Source: Eunapius fragilis (Eukaryota; Porifera; Demospongiae; Spongillida; Spongillidae). Taken from it: DNA of 64,000 bases. The stretch covers positions 6,054,756 to 6,118,755 of the forward strand of contig OY811971.1 in assembly GCA_963681505.1 (NCBI GenBank), read 5' to 3'. The notes beneath the pieces were generated by a model, which was given only the letters and a program-made list of their open reading frames with translations, was not told where the DNA came from and did not search any database. Below, in pieces: positions 23,197 to 33,923 of the stretch (position 1 is its first letter; every line of letters starts with the position of its first letter). The position numbers were made by a program, and so were the translations under genes.

Positions 23197-23929
23197 CCCA
23201 GCAAAAAGTTCTTGCGCAAGACTTGCCCAAGATCTTGCCTTCTTAACACAGGAAAAAAAGTTTGTTTTGCTACCCTGAAGTTCTAGAGTAGTTCCATATG
23301 ATCTGATGTAAATGTTGTTGTAAACTGGTGTAAACTGTGATTTGCTAATGCTTTAAAATTGGTGTTTTACATGGCATGTATTTTTTACTTTTGTAGTAAA
23401 ATTTGCTCTACTTTTGCATACTTTGCTACTGTAGTAATTCTGTATTGCAATAGTTTGAGCGACTCACAGGAGCAATGCATGTGTGTGAAAATACCACAAA
23501 TATCGTCACTAGTGCCCCACTTTTACACTGTATAGCACTGTAGTAATTCCTCATTAGTCTGGGAACGAGAATGAGCAGCCATTAATTAACATTAACAAGG
23601 ACTAAACTTTATAAAGGAATGAACTTCATCAATGACATTTTCTACACAATTACATCTTCTTTACACAATCCAGCCGTTTTTTATTTGTACCTCTCTAAGA
23701 GTCTGTTTCCAAAATAAATTAGAAGTTCTTGAAGTGTGCAGTTCTTTTTTGATCTAGGAATTCCAAGCCCGTCAATCTGAGTAACAATCCCTGTAATGCA
23801 CACACGTGCACTGTGTTGTGAATGCCACCAATGTGATGCAATGAGTACAGCATCGTCATCATCCATTGTATTACTGGTAGTAAGTTACAAGAAAGTCATG
23901 TTATAGGAATGTGAACAGTAACATACCAT

Positions 23930-25022
23930 TTCTTGCTGATTAAGAAACTCTCTATTCTGCTGAATTTTTCGGGCACTAGCCAATTTATACTCAGTTCTGT
24001 TTTCACGTTCTTCATCACTGGTTGACTTTGAAAACAGGGACACGGTAAGTGGTCTAGCAGCAATATCAAAAGTGTGAAGGCCCCCAATTATTTGGTGTGA
24101 AGGTAGTACACACCAAATCAGGTGTGACCTTCATACCAGGTGCAGGGATTTCGCCCAAAAAGCAAAAAAAAACTAAGCATTGGTCAGAATACAAACCCGT
24201 GATCACCTGTACTACAACCCTGTACCTAACTCCATAACATCAATGGTTAAATAGCAACGAAGTTATCATTTATCCCACAGTGCCATCCCTTAATAGAAAC
24301 TAAAACTGAGTGACGGTCACACCAAATCGCAGAGTGAATTCACACGCACTCACTCGATATATACCTTGCATTTTGTCTTTTGAATTTTTTGGGCCCTAGC
24401 CAATTCATACTTAGTTGTGTTTTCACGTTCTTCATCACTGCAGGTTGAATTTGAAAAACAGAGACAAGGTAAGTGGCCTGCCATATGCACTTTGCATTTG
24501 ATGTTTGCGTGTGCATCAATATACTGACTGATAGGTGTAGTGTGCCTTTACACTCACCTCAAATATTCCTGCTCCTTTCTCAGGCTGATAACCCTGTACA
24601 TGTTTTCCAGGTAGGTCATCACAGCATGAAAAAATACTGTACCTCTATTGACTGTTGCACGGGTTGAGAGTTGATGCTTCTGCGTGCAGAGAACTTCATA
24701 GGAGGACGTGACGGGGTCATTTTTTGCATGGTAACAGGTTGACTTGGAGTAGTAGCTCTGGAATATTGGATACAGGAGTTAGTTTGTGAACTAAAATTTG
24801 CTACTTAGCTACTTTGTAGATTTGTAGAAATCAGATGCCAACTGGGGGAATAAATCTATGAACACTTTGATAATTTACATCCTGGAAATTTACCTGATCA
24901 CCAGCAAAAGTAGGGCTAGAATGTGACACCTACAATTAAATGGCATACAAAGCAATCATAGCACTTACAGTAATAGCAACTGAAGATGTTGGAGGTGAAA
25001 ATGGGGACACCTGCAGAAATCA
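23930..25022 (-). CDS. Micro-exon gene of unknown function inside the 6-kb element
   Basis: Several short minus-strand exons with AG and GT borders can be seen: VSPFSPPTSSVAIT near 24980, VSHSSPTFAGDQ near 24910, a Ser/Thr/Pro-rich ATTPSQPVTMQKMTPSRPP near 24740, and two near-copies of one exon, DEERENTTKYELARAQKIQ near 24400 and DEERENRTEYKLASARKIQ plus QNREFLNQQEM near 23990. The duplicated exon carries the pattern YxLARAxxIQxNxxFL, which I associate with linker regions of transposon proteins. Order and phase were not fully verified. It may be the 3' part of the element's transposase gene or an accessory protein. Confidence 0.4.
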
Positions 25023-25239
25023 GTAAAGAGATAAACATGTACTTACAATGAGACACAAGTGATATGCAAACAAATATACGCCAAAGAAAAAAATGGTACT
25101 GGTTTAGAGCACTTCCTGTTGTTCAGCACAACTCTAACTTGTTCAGAGGCCTTCAAATCATCGAGGAACAGAAGACAATTTGTCTCCGAAAACAAATGTC
25201 TCGTAATACGCAGTTACTTTATTATTTTCTGCCACAGAG

Positions 25240-25665
25240 CCTCAAACACCCACACACAAGCCTTTGACACACACACACTACAAGCCTTCGTAAACCCACA
25301 CACCCTACAAGCCTTTGACACCCACACACACTACAAGCTTTCGACACCTACCAACACACACCCTAGAAACCTCAACACCCACACCCTACAAACCTTCCAA
25401 ACCCAAACACACCTGCAAGCTTCCAACACTCACACACAAACCTTTGACACACACACACAACCTTTGACACCAACACACACAAACCTTCGACACCCACACA
25501 CTCTACAATCCTCCAACACGAAACCCTATAAGCCTCAATACTCGCAAACCCACACACACCCTCCTCCAAAAAGCCGCAATACTCATACACTACCTACAGG
25601 GCTCCAGCATCCCACACCACACAAAAGCTTCCACTCACCAATAATAGACTCAACCCTACATACAT
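25240..25665. repeat. Degenerate CA-rich minisatellite
   Basis: Irregular tandem units of about 24-27 bp of the form CACACACCCTACAAGCCTTTGACAC. A 220-codon His/Thr-rich plus-strand frame runs through it, but its composition follows the repeat and no domain is present. Confidence 0.75.
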
Positions 25666-25734
25666 GTACCAACCATGTCAGCAGCACTCGAACACAACCT
25701 AAAACACTCCCTGACTATTAAACACACCATCCAC

Positions 25735-26674
25735 AATTCATCAACGACGAGGGTGCGGATTCAAACAGGAAACAGCACGCGCGCATCAATTAGAACAACA
25801 TACCTCGTAGCTGCTGTAAGGTTTTTCGTTCACTAGCGTAAGAAAACCATACTTTTTATTACAAGAAACATTAGAAAGGTCCACTTACTTCTTATTCCGC
25901 CTGAAAAAATGGATGTTTGTTTCTCTGCTAAAGTAGTTCCATAATGCGTATTTTGTACACGCACGCGACAGAGACAAAACCAGCGATCGTGACCAAACAC
26001 GAGTATCAAAATATGCCGGGGAGTGTACACTAATGGTTGAATGTTACTTGCCTATACACATTTTGCTTTCTTCTGCTCCTATATGCCAGTCGACGCTCGC
26101 TCGTTAAAAATGAAAAAAATTTACGGCCGTAAGGGTGCGTATTTGCGGATAATTAATCTGGCCGGAATCGCCCTTTAATATTTTTCTGGACAAAATGACG
26201 GCTCGGACAATATTAAGGCACAGAAGCAAATTTATATCATCTTACCATTTTGATACGAGCAAACTGTGTGCTCCTCCTCCACTCCCTTGCCACCCCGCCC
26301 ATCCTAGATTTTAAATTCGAAGTACATGTAGTTCCCGCTTAATAGTACGACCTTAGCGCCTGCGCAGATGCATGTTGGGTCGCGCCCAACGATTTGAATT
26401 GTGTGTCTGCGAACGAGGCTAAGGATAAGACTTTCTCACGTGATTGTATTTCGACATTGGTGGTAAATCATCATTTACATCAGAATGCAATTGTTTCAAC
26501 GCCAGTTACAATGGTCTTCAATGCGTTCTTTGACATTTTGTAGCAATAGCTGGATATTTGCAGCATTTAAAATAACAGCGATATACAGCTAGTGCAAAGT
26601 AATGTAAGACTGCTGTATAATTATTACTGCAGTTGTAAACCGTGGTATTCTTCTGTAGTATTCCTAACTTTTTT
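25735..26674. other. Interior of the 6-kb element, no gene recognised
   Basis: Mixed sequence between the minisatellite and an internal copy of the terminal repeat. No frame with recognisable domains. A minus-strand coding exon of the micro-exon gene cannot be excluded. Confidence 0.3.
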
Positions 26675-26735
26675 CCCTGCTTGGGCAAGTCTTGCCCAAG
26701 ATTACTCAAGATCTTGCCTTCTTGGGCAAGAAATG
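26675..26735. repeat. Internal copy of the element's CAAGATCTTG subterminal repeat
   Basis: GGGCAAGTCTTGCCCAAGAT followed by CAAGATCTTGCCTTCTTGGG closely resembles the left terminus at 23212-23245. It divides the element into a 3.5-kb and a 2.5-kb half, so the 6-kb unit could be a composite of two copies. Confidence 0.6.
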
Positions 26736-27035
26736 TGTAAATACAAGATACTTTGATTTCTGCATGAGAGCATAGGGCAAGAGGGTACTCATTAATTTGC
26801 TGCCCATTTTAGTCAAGTTTCTTCATGTATAGATTACACTGATGCAAATTACATTCATAATGTCAAAACAGCATACAACATATCAAAGTACAACTTGTCA
26901 ATAAATCAAGTTGTCTAGTGCTTTTCATAAACGTCATTTGGCAGATAAACTATTATCGATCATGAGTGAACATGAACCCCACCAGCATACAATTAACATG
27001 TAATTAACGCTAGCCAATATGCACATATAATAGTA

Positions 27036-27164
27036 CTAATTCGAATTCATTTCACGCGAGCCACGTTGCTTGTATCGTGCTGCCATCCTTTCTGGTACAG
27101 AAAAAGCGGGGTTCCTTAGGTACTCTTTGTACCGTTTTCGGTTTCCACCAGTGTGATCACTCAT
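27036..27164 (-). CDS. Small basic frame, divergent partner of the BEN gene
   Basis: A 42-codon frame starting MSDHTGGNRKRYKEYLRN and ending in EMNSN. Its ATG lies 78 nt from the ATG of the plus-strand BEN gene, pointing away from it. High Arg/Lys/Tyr content suggests the N-terminal part of a nucleic-acid-binding or transposase-type protein. An internal CAAC|GTGGCT could act as a splice donor, so this may be only exon 1 of a longer gene. Function unknown. Confidence 0.4.
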   Translation of the reverse strand: MSDHTGGNRKRYKEYLRNPAFSVPERMAARYKQRGSREMNSN

Positions 27165-27242
27165 AATATAACCGGCAAGCTCAAATTTTGCGAAAACAAT
27201 TTTTTACGCGTAAAAATTTCGTACCACGTGCTAGCTTGTATC
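27165..27242. promoter_or_regulatory. Candidate bidirectional promoter of the 6-kb element
   Basis: The 78 nt between two diverging ATG codons must hold both leaders and, if transcription starts are nearby, a shared promoter. It contains AATTTTGCGAAAAC and ACGCGTAAAAATTTCG. No TATA box is evident. Inferred from gene arrangement. Confidence 0.35.
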
Positions 27243-28838
27243 ATGCCGCCAAAAGTAAAGCGTACAGTGAAACCTCCACCAAGATACCTACATGAGAACA
27301 TTGAAATTGCTGTCGATGACAAACGAGCTGATGATCGTAAGTTTTCATCTTATGGCACCGCGTACGTGTACAGAGCCTAATAATGTGCACTTAAAAGTGT
27401 TAACGTTATAACGCGCGCATATGGTAGTAGTACGTACATGTCATACACACATGTGCATTTCGACGTTTGACAAGGCTGGCTATTGGCCGTTTCAATATAT
27501 ATAATTATAGCAACGTAGATGGAAAGTTGTTTATGATCACAGCGCGCACGAAAGGGCTTCATTATATATCACAACATACCGCTTGTTACAGTACATGGTA
27601 CGCCTCTGAGCAAGGCAGAGTTGGATAGTGGCGGCGTTTAGCTAGCCTTTCATCAACTCTCGTACGCGTGAAATAAAAAACGCCCACGCTATTATATTTC
27701 AATAGACCTTATGTCTACGTCATCACGCGCGTCTACATGTACAGTTGTATGTTTAGAGAACAGTAGAGAATACACTTGCAAGACATCATCACTCTCAACG
27801 GATAAAGGGAATATGCCACCCAGGATGACTTAAAGGGTCTATAAAGGAACAAGTTATTCTTCTGTCATTTCAAGCGTTTTAAGGGTACTCCGTATCCATC
27901 CAGTTAGAATAAGAAAATACTTGTTCATTCTCATACAGCGGATGCAAGCCCCCTATTTCCAAAAGACTCTGCATCTGAGGGAAATGTTCAGTAGTGATAA
28001 CAAAGTGGTATGCAATTAAATGTTATTACAGTATAATTGAACTGACATCATTTTTACCAGGACCATGCAAGGCAGAAACAGAAAACTAAGTCCTCATCCA
28101 TTTCACAGAGCCCCAGTGATGAAGAAACAGAAATGCAGGTATATTATAATCAGGAAAGGTAAATATTATTACAGTACAACTCAACATGCAAAGCAGAAAC
28201 AGAAAACTAAGTCCTCATCCGTTTCACAGAGCTACAGTGATGAAGAAACACAGGTATGTGTAATTTAAAATGTTAGAACATTTATTAAATATCAATTTTT
28301 TTAACCAGGACTATGCGAAAGGAAAACAGAAAGCTAAGCATATGGTTATTTCACATGAAAAGGTATAACATTTGTAACTTCCAAAGCATAAAGCACACTA
28401 ACTGCATTGAATATAAATTTTGCTAAGAGAGTAGGGTTAGGGTTAGTTAGCACATTTTAAAAAATATATTTCTTTGGTAGAAGGATGGGCTCAATCTGCT
28501 AATGCTAAATGTACCAGATCCTGTTAAGTATGGTCTTGCGTTGCTGGATTTTATCTTCAGTGAAGATGAACAAGCAGAATGCTGTTACGAAAACTCCACC
28601 ACAAGCAACATGCAGTTTGTCCACAAAACCTCCTTTGTCGTCTACAAGGGTGAAGCAAATTGAAGGTACAATATTTGAACTCAGCATTATGAAATGGTTA
28701 TACTTATCCATTTATAGAATGTATTGACAAAAAGTTTGGGAATGGATCAGTGACAGCACATGATTTGGAGATCTGGAAATCCCTCAATCAAAAGTGTAGG
28801 GACAAGCGGAAAGAGGAACTGAAAAAAGAAAAGTTGTG
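27243..28838 (+). CDS. BEN-domain protein encoded by the 6-kb element
   Basis: Exon 1 (27243-27336) encodes MPPKVKRTVKPPPRYLHENI and ends at a GTAAGT donor. Three short exons follow: 28061-28138, 28175-28253 (the first two are duplicates encoding KQKTKSSS and SDEET) and 28309-28362. Exon 28481-28665 reads VPDPVKYGLALLDFIFSEDE and, after a one-base frame change, STRVKQIE. Exon 28718-28838 reads CIDKKFGNGSVTAHDLEIW then NQKCRDKRKEEL to the stop. LLDFIFSEDE ... STRVKQIEECIDKKFG ... NQKCRDKRK follows the BEN domain plan, a DNA-binding and chromatin-associated module. Within a transposon it could bind the CAAGATCTTG arrays or recruit host chromatin factors. The frame change in exon 28481 suggests this copy is inactive. 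Exons between 27337 and 28060 were not resolved. Confidence 0.6.
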
Positions 28839-29226
28839 AATGTGAGTAGGCTTTCGCTGAGGAAAGTGCATGATGTGTGAACACACAACATTGCAATGTG
28901 CATTGAAAGCTACAATATCATGATGATTTGAAAAAGGCATTTGTGTTGAGTCAATGGGAATGGGCATTAATACTCTTGGACAAAATCTTGGGCAAGTCTT
29001 GCTCCAGCTCTTGCACAAGATCTTGGGCAAGTCTTACACAAGATCTTGGGCAAGTTCTGCACAAGATCCTTTGCTGGGTCCGCAAGATTTTGGCAGCCAT
29101 AATCTTGGCATCTTGGGCAAGTCTTAGGCAAGTCTTGGACAAGATCTTGGGCAAGTCTTAGGCAAGTCTTGCCCAAGATCTTGTCCAAGATCTTGGGCAA
29201 GTCTTGTGCAAGAACTTTTTGCTGGG

Positions 29227-29615
29227 CCTACGACGGCGAACAAATGCTATTTTACCGTGAGGCGGTTTATCTCTAACACAAACAGTAATGAACACTACGG
29301 TAATGAGCATTTCATTTTTCGCCGGTACTGGTCCACACCCCTCTTGTAAATTCTCGTTCTAGCTGGGCCTAGTTTAGGTTCAGTGTAAGGGGATACGTAC
29401 ATTGGCTTCAGGGTTAGGGTTAGAAAGTGGGGGGAAGCCAATGTATTTATCCCCCTTACACTGAACCTAAACTAGGCCCAGCTAGAACGAGAATTTACAA
29501 GAGGGGTGTGGACCAGTACAGGCGAAAAATGAAACGCTCATTACTGTAAGTGTTCATTACTGTTTGTGTTAGAGATAAACCTCACGGTAAAATAGCATTT
29601 GTTCGCCGTCGTAGG
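29227..29615. repeat. Large palindrome abutting the 6-kb element
   Basis: CCTACGACGGCGAACAAATG on the left pairs with CATTTGTTCGCCGTCGTAGG on the right, and the arms run about 185 bp each to a loop near 29410 that contains GGGTTAGGGTTAG. The pairing continues outside it: 23098-23196 (part of the captured PIGN exon) is the inverse of 29616-29715. Before the 6-kb insertion the palindrome therefore had arms near 290 bp. Confidence 0.8.
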
Positions 29616-29715
29616 GTTCAGAATGTCTAAACTGTTTGGCCATGAAATCTTAGTACTGTAATGAATTTCTATTACGGAATCTATACTGTACTTATGCCGA
29701 GAGCTGTTCTGTGTG
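29616..29715 (+). pseudogene. Inverted duplicate of the captured PIGN exon
   Basis: On the plus strand it reads RMSKLFGHEILVL before losing frame, matching the exon start RMSKLATKLQYCNEFLL on the minus strand at 23190. Nucleotide similarity runs about 100 bp, through ATAGAAATTCATTACAGTAC. It is one arm of the extended palindrome and not a second capture. Confidence 0.6.
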
Positions 29716-30150
29716 CGCTCCGTCTTGACCCTAAGCTGCGCGAAACAAAGACTAGAGTCCTGCGTTAGCTGCGTATGCCTTCCCAATTGTCGTCTTTGCG
29801 AGCAGTCCGACACAGACACCGAACAGACTTTGCAGATTCATTCCGCACTTAATTATACGATGACGACACTTATGACGACACTATAACTGCATAAACATTC
29901 AAAACAAGTCTGAACCAAAAACTTCGATCTATTCGCCGGACCCTCTTCCACGTAGCGGTGATGTAATCCACCCGCAGCTGTGGGATTGAGGGTCTGGGTA
30001 CGAGACTAGGCCGCATGTGATTTTACCGTGCCACCCATGCCCAGGTTACAGAGTGGTGACCCATGCAGGGGATCAAGAGCAATATGCTGGCAATAGGGGC
30101 ACACAGTCCCACCACCAACTCACTGCAGTAGAGTGGGAGAAGCTAGGGCA

Positions 30151-31014
30151 GACTTAGCCATGATTGCGTGATGTGAGGGACACCTTGGAGTTATAGGCAA
30201 TGACTGCCAGCTGACTATTATGTACAGTTTTTAAATTAATATAGTGCATGAATTGTGCCCATTCGCATATCAGCAACTTGCAAGGATCTTGCAAGGATAG
30301 TTGTTGCGTTTGCTCTCACAAGTATAATGCTGTGCCTGTCATATATATGTACGTGTAGATCTCCCAACGCTATCTTCTGCAGTTGATAAGGTACGTCTTG
30401 TCAGTTCCTTCCCCTTATATGGCATCCTGGCTTTATGTTGTGCCCCTGAGTGCTTGGGGCTCCACAAGGATCCCACTGTTGCTATCAAATGATGGCTTGG
30501 TCTTAATCCTTCTGAGGGCCGAGGGATTGGTAGTGCTGCACTTCTGGCGAACTAAAGTAGTATAAACTTCAATGTATCTTCACGTGGCAGGGGTAAAGCA
30601 GCATGGTGTATATAGAAACAGCCTGAAATTTACCAGCGAGGATCACCAGTATTCGTACAAGGTAAGTCACCTAAACATAAAAAAATCATACCTGAACAAC
30701 AGACAGGACGAAGAAAATGTCTTCACGCATGCAGTGCATCTGTTCATTATTACTTGGAGAGGCGGCGCGGGTCTGATTTAGACAATTAAGCAAAAGATAC
30801 TGTTAACTGCAACCCCGGTACTGAAATAGATCTATATATGACCATCAGCTCTTAAATATAAAAGCCTCGTACTCTTCTGATCATATTGTTTCCAACACAT
30901 TTCTAATGAACAAATGTAGTGCTATGACTTATGAGACAAAGTACCTGTTCCAGATATTTCATGATGAGTGTCAGTAACCCAAGGCCCGCGGAGCCGGGGG
31001 GGCAAGGGGGGCAG

Positions 31015-31046
<32 letters not shown>

Positions 31047-31754
31047 CACACTTTTTTGGCTGATAATTTTTTATTATAATTTATCGATGCAGTATACTTA
31101 ATATGTATATAATACGTACATACAAGCATGCAGGTGTGCTACGCGACCATCCTTTTGTTCGTTATTGTGCAATGCATCCACCTCATTGGCAAGTTGATTT
31201 GATTGTTTGCTTGACGAAGGACTAGGGACTCCTAAATATGTTTGCTTGTGTTAGATAGCCTGCCAACCGATTGCATGGATTCGAACTCTAATTGCCGGGT
31301 CGGTCCGCTACATATGCAATGGGCGAATCTCCTTAAAAACTTAAAGCATTGAGTGTATATAGCGTAGCTACGTCACAGCAAAAAAACGCGTCAAATCATT
31401 TATTGATTTCACAACGGATTTTAAATCAATTGTTGAATCAACGCACGATTTGACAGTAAAATCAAGTGCGCTTGATTTGCGCTTGATTTTACTGTCAAAT
31501 TGTGATAACTTAATACACACACAGTTATACAAGTACAACATATACAACACCATACGCGAAAACCCAAGTCCAGAAGAGTGGGAGTGACGGGTAGAGCCTC
31601 AATAGTCCAGCTATCAAACTCCGGGTTGCCAACTGAACCGTACTTACAATTCCAGCGCCTTAAAAGAGTCTGCCTCACGTGCTTGTTAGTCTAGAAGGTT
31701 CTATTGCAGCCCCATGGTCTGCTGTTAATAATCAATTACAATTACTACACTTCT
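30151..31754. other. No gene recognised; C run and a small hairpin
   Basis: A C run of about 30 nt starts at 31018, preceded by GGAGCCGGGGGGGC. A hairpin at 31448-31502 pairs ATTTGACAGTAAAATCAAG with its inverse around a short loop. The region just left of 31755 may include an end of the gypsy fossil, but no second long terminal repeat was found. Confidence 0.4.
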
Positions 31755-33044
31755 CCCCTCATAAGCCATAACGCTCCGGGGGTCGGTGAGGACGAGTAGA
31801 GCGTCTGGGCAGAAGAGGGACAGCTCCAAGGTCGGCCACTGGAGGAGCCTCTTCTTCTAAAGGGTCAGGATCCGGCTCGACTTCCGCGATGGGAGGGGCT
31901 GGGGCCTGCGGTAATTCAGCTTGTCTGTCTGCCATTGTGACAATGGTTGGCAGAGGGTCCAATTCTGGCTGCTGAATTGTTCCCGAGTCCCTCTTACCCC
32001 CGGTAATCCGCTGCTTGACATGTTCAACATGATAACGGCTTTCTGTGCCATCATCCAACGTTACAACCAGTGTCAATGGACCCCGTACAGCAGTAACTTT
32101 TCCTGGTATCCATTTTGGCATCCCTCTGTGGTTTAGGACATACACTTCTTCCCCCACCTGAATGAGCGTTGTCTTGTGTGCACGTCATGATTTTCCTTCT
32201 GTCTTTCTTGATTTTTAGTCACATGATGTTCCACAGATGGGAAAATGAAATCCAAGTGCGAGCGCGGTTTCCTCCCCAACAACAGCTCAGCAGGTGATCT
32301 TCCTGTGGTAGAATGGGGTGTTAACCTGTACTGGAAAAGGAACCGAGATAAGCACGTGTCAATATCCCCTGATGTCTTCCTTAAGGCATTTTTCACAGTT
32401 TGCACTGCTCGTTCCGCCAATCCATTAGTGGCTGGGTGGTAGGGAGCACTTCTAATGTGTCTGAATCCATTACGTTGAACAAAGGTTTGGAACTCCGTAC
32501 TGGTGAAGGCCGTGCCGTTGTCAGACACCAACACCTCTGGGAGACCATGACATGAAAATACTTGTCGGAGCACTCGTATGGCCTGCTGGGAAGATGTGGA
32601 GGAAACAACAGCAGCCTCCAACCATTTGGAGTGAGCATCCACCATGACAAAAATGATTTTACCCAGAAAAGGGCCACAAAAGTCCACATGAATGCGAGAC
32701 CAGGGTTTTGTAGGCCACTCCCAAGGATGCAGTGGGGACTTAGGTGGGGACCTACTATTTACTTGGCAAGCCTCACATGATTTCACCTTTGCTTCGAGTT
32801 CAGCGTCAAGTCCTGGCCACCACACCACACTCCTGGCCAGAGATTTCATTCGAGATACCCCTGGATGGCCATCGTGCAGAATCTTGATTATTGGTACCCT
32901 TCCAGGTGGAGGTACCACTACACGACTTCCCCAAAGGATACAACCATCTTCCACACTAAGTTCACTTTTCCTGCATTCGTAAGGCTTGAATTGTTCGTTT
33001 GACTGTGTTCTCCAGCCGTGAAGCACCAGGAAGGTGTACCTCAC
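31755..33044 (-). mobile_element. Ty3/gypsy retroelement fossil, integrase end of pol
   Basis: Minus-strand sequence encodes the 3' part of a gypsy pol polyprotein: an integrase zinc finger (H...H...C-x2-C), the integrase catalytic core and a C-terminal chromodomain-free tail followed by a short acidic/proline-rich region. Gag, protease, reverse transcriptase and RNase H are absent from this window segment, and only one end is present, so the copy is truncated. The integrase reading frame is long, which suggests a moderately young fossil. It is not a complete element. Confidence 0.85.
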
Positions 33045-33293
33045 TATGGCATTGATTGGACTGGACCACTCTCTGAAGATGGGGATGAAGACTGCATTGC
33101 TGTGCCTGTCACCAACTGTCCTTTGTCGAGCAGAGACTTTAATGAATTACAGCACATTGTCAATCCACTGGATTTAAGTTCTGATTGTGGTATTGACATT
33201 TATCTGGCAACTTTGGAATTTGTGAGGATTCGAACAATTTGTTGCTTGAATGAATCATGCAACTATATTAATTTTCTTTTACATGATTTATAA
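33018..33293 (+). pseudogene. Scrap of a transposon-type ORF
   Basis: The plus frame reads HYGIDWTGPLSEDGDEDCIA, then VPVTNCPLSSRDFNELQ, then CGIDIYLATLEFVR. The pattern GIDWxGP ... VPxxxCPL ... LxxxxxPL ... GIDIYLxTLxFV resembles a C-terminal segment that I have seen in transposon-linked proteins of fish and cnidarians, but I cannot name the family. It abuts the start of the gypsy fossil. Confidence 0.35.
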
Positions 33294-33578
33294 AAAAATA
33301 CTCCCCGGCAGTATACATTGCTGGATGATAGCTATATAAGTGTGGTCTGTACATTAGAACGACTCGAATTACTTCGTACAAGTCTACCACTTGCACGAAG
33401 GCTTGTAATGCATGTCTGGCTGATCTGAAGCCAGCGAAAGTTATAATACAGCGACTTGCAATAGTCATCCTCTAACGAAAAAGATTAAGGAAATCATCGC
33501 AGCAGCAGGAATAATTTTCTGCATTCCGCAAAGGGGATAGCTGGCTGTATTTTACATCTACAGATGGATTATATCACC

Positions 33579-33923
33579 TTATCGCTTAAAATTTAATGAA
33601 GTAAGAATTATTATAAGGTAGTTTCCTCTGTAATAGATCGAACTAAATAGGGTATATTCACTCATATACAAACTGCGGTTTGTAATAAAGACTAAAACGC
33701 TACCGGCACGGATAGGCGATAGAGCTACAATACATCGCATTTCTCTGTAACGCGATGGCAAATTAAAAACCTTAAACACATTGAACTGCACATTTCGTAA
33801 CGATTTGTACTTTCGCTCCTTGCCCGCGAAGTCATTTAAACCGTCTGGTAACCTAGCTATGCCTACCATACCATGGTCTTTATTAGGCCACACCAAACTA
33901 ATCTTTAGATTCTTGTCCTCCAT
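33579..33923 (-). CDS. Hypothetical protein, 114 residues
   Basis: An open minus-strand frame starting MEDKNLKISLVWPNKDHG, with TATAAATATA about 7 nt before the ATG. No domain is recognised. The composition is ordinary and hydrophobic toward the end. It may be an exon with a splice donor near 33700 or a chance frame. Confidence 0.25.
   Translation of the reverse strand: MEDKNLKISLVWPNKDHGMVGIARLPDGLNDFAGKERKYKSLRNVQFNVFKVFNLPSRYREMRCIVALSPIRAGSVLVFITNRSLYMSEYTLFSSIYYRGNYLIIILTSLNFKR

Larger units (their letters stand above)
23197..29226. mobile_element. 6-kb two-gene DNA transposon with CAAGATCTTG arrays, family unassigned
   Basis: The left end CCCAGCAAAAAGTTCTTGC and the inverse at the right end extend over at least 40 bp into CAAGACTTGCCCAAGATCTTG. 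CCT at 23194-23196 and 29227-29229 is a 3-bp target duplication. The right subterminal region (28970-29226) holds about a dozen CAAGATCTTGGGCAAGTCTT units; a shorter set is at the left end and another at 26675-26735. Inside are two divergently arranged gene starts 78 nt apart: a plus-strand BEN-domain gene and a minus-strand reading frame, plus a minus-strand micro-exon gene further left. No known transposase core was recognised, so the superfamily is open. CMC/EnSpm-like or Academ-like elements would fit a 3-bp duplication. Confidence 0.75.
22079..30008. mobile_element. MULE-like TIR element carrying host-gene sequence, 7.9 kb
   Basis: Bases 22079-22163 and 29924-30008 are inverted copies (about 85 bp) starting TAGTCTCGTACCCAGACCCT. 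The 9-bp sequence GGCCGCATG lies immediately outside both ends (22070-22078 and 30009-30017). A second element with the same ends and a different perfect 9-bp duplication is at 53061-55260. Nine-base duplications are characteristic of Mutator-like elements, but no MULE transposase is present, so the superfamily is inferred from the duplication length only. Inside are a fragment of the host gene PIGN, a 6-kb nested element, a small relative of that element and a palindrome. Confidence 0.85.
21690..30150 (+). pseudogene. Unidentified ORF split by the 7.9-kb MULE-like insertion
   Basis: The left part (21838-22078) encodes VAPDIQREILNMAGQRGD through ADELVKRCPQCHASRPH. After the MULE-like element the same frame resumes at 30018 as VILPCHPCPGYRVVTHAGDQ and ends with TAVEWEKLGQT before a stop near 30147. 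Removing the element and one 9-bp duplication gives a continuous frame, so the insertion broke a real ORF. Paired Cys (CPQC, CHPC) suggest a metal-binding motif. I do not recognise the family. The ORF is bracketed by inverted sequences at 21640 and 30850, which hints that it belongs to an older transposon rather than to the host. Confidence 0.55.

Noticed and set aside
25240-25665. CRISPR-like regular repeats
   Set aside because: Units are irregular and contiguous with no unique spacers; it is a eukaryotic minisatellite.
25059-25721. A 220-codon His/Thr-rich protein
   Set aside because: It follows a CA-rich minisatellite and lacks any recognisable domain.
28430-29425. GGGTTAGGGTTAG motifs as interstitial telomere sequence
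   Set aside because: Only two units occur at each of two places, too few to distinguish from chance.
31500-31754. A long terminal repeat for the gypsy fossil
   Set aside because: No second copy is present in the window, so the boundary cannot be supported.
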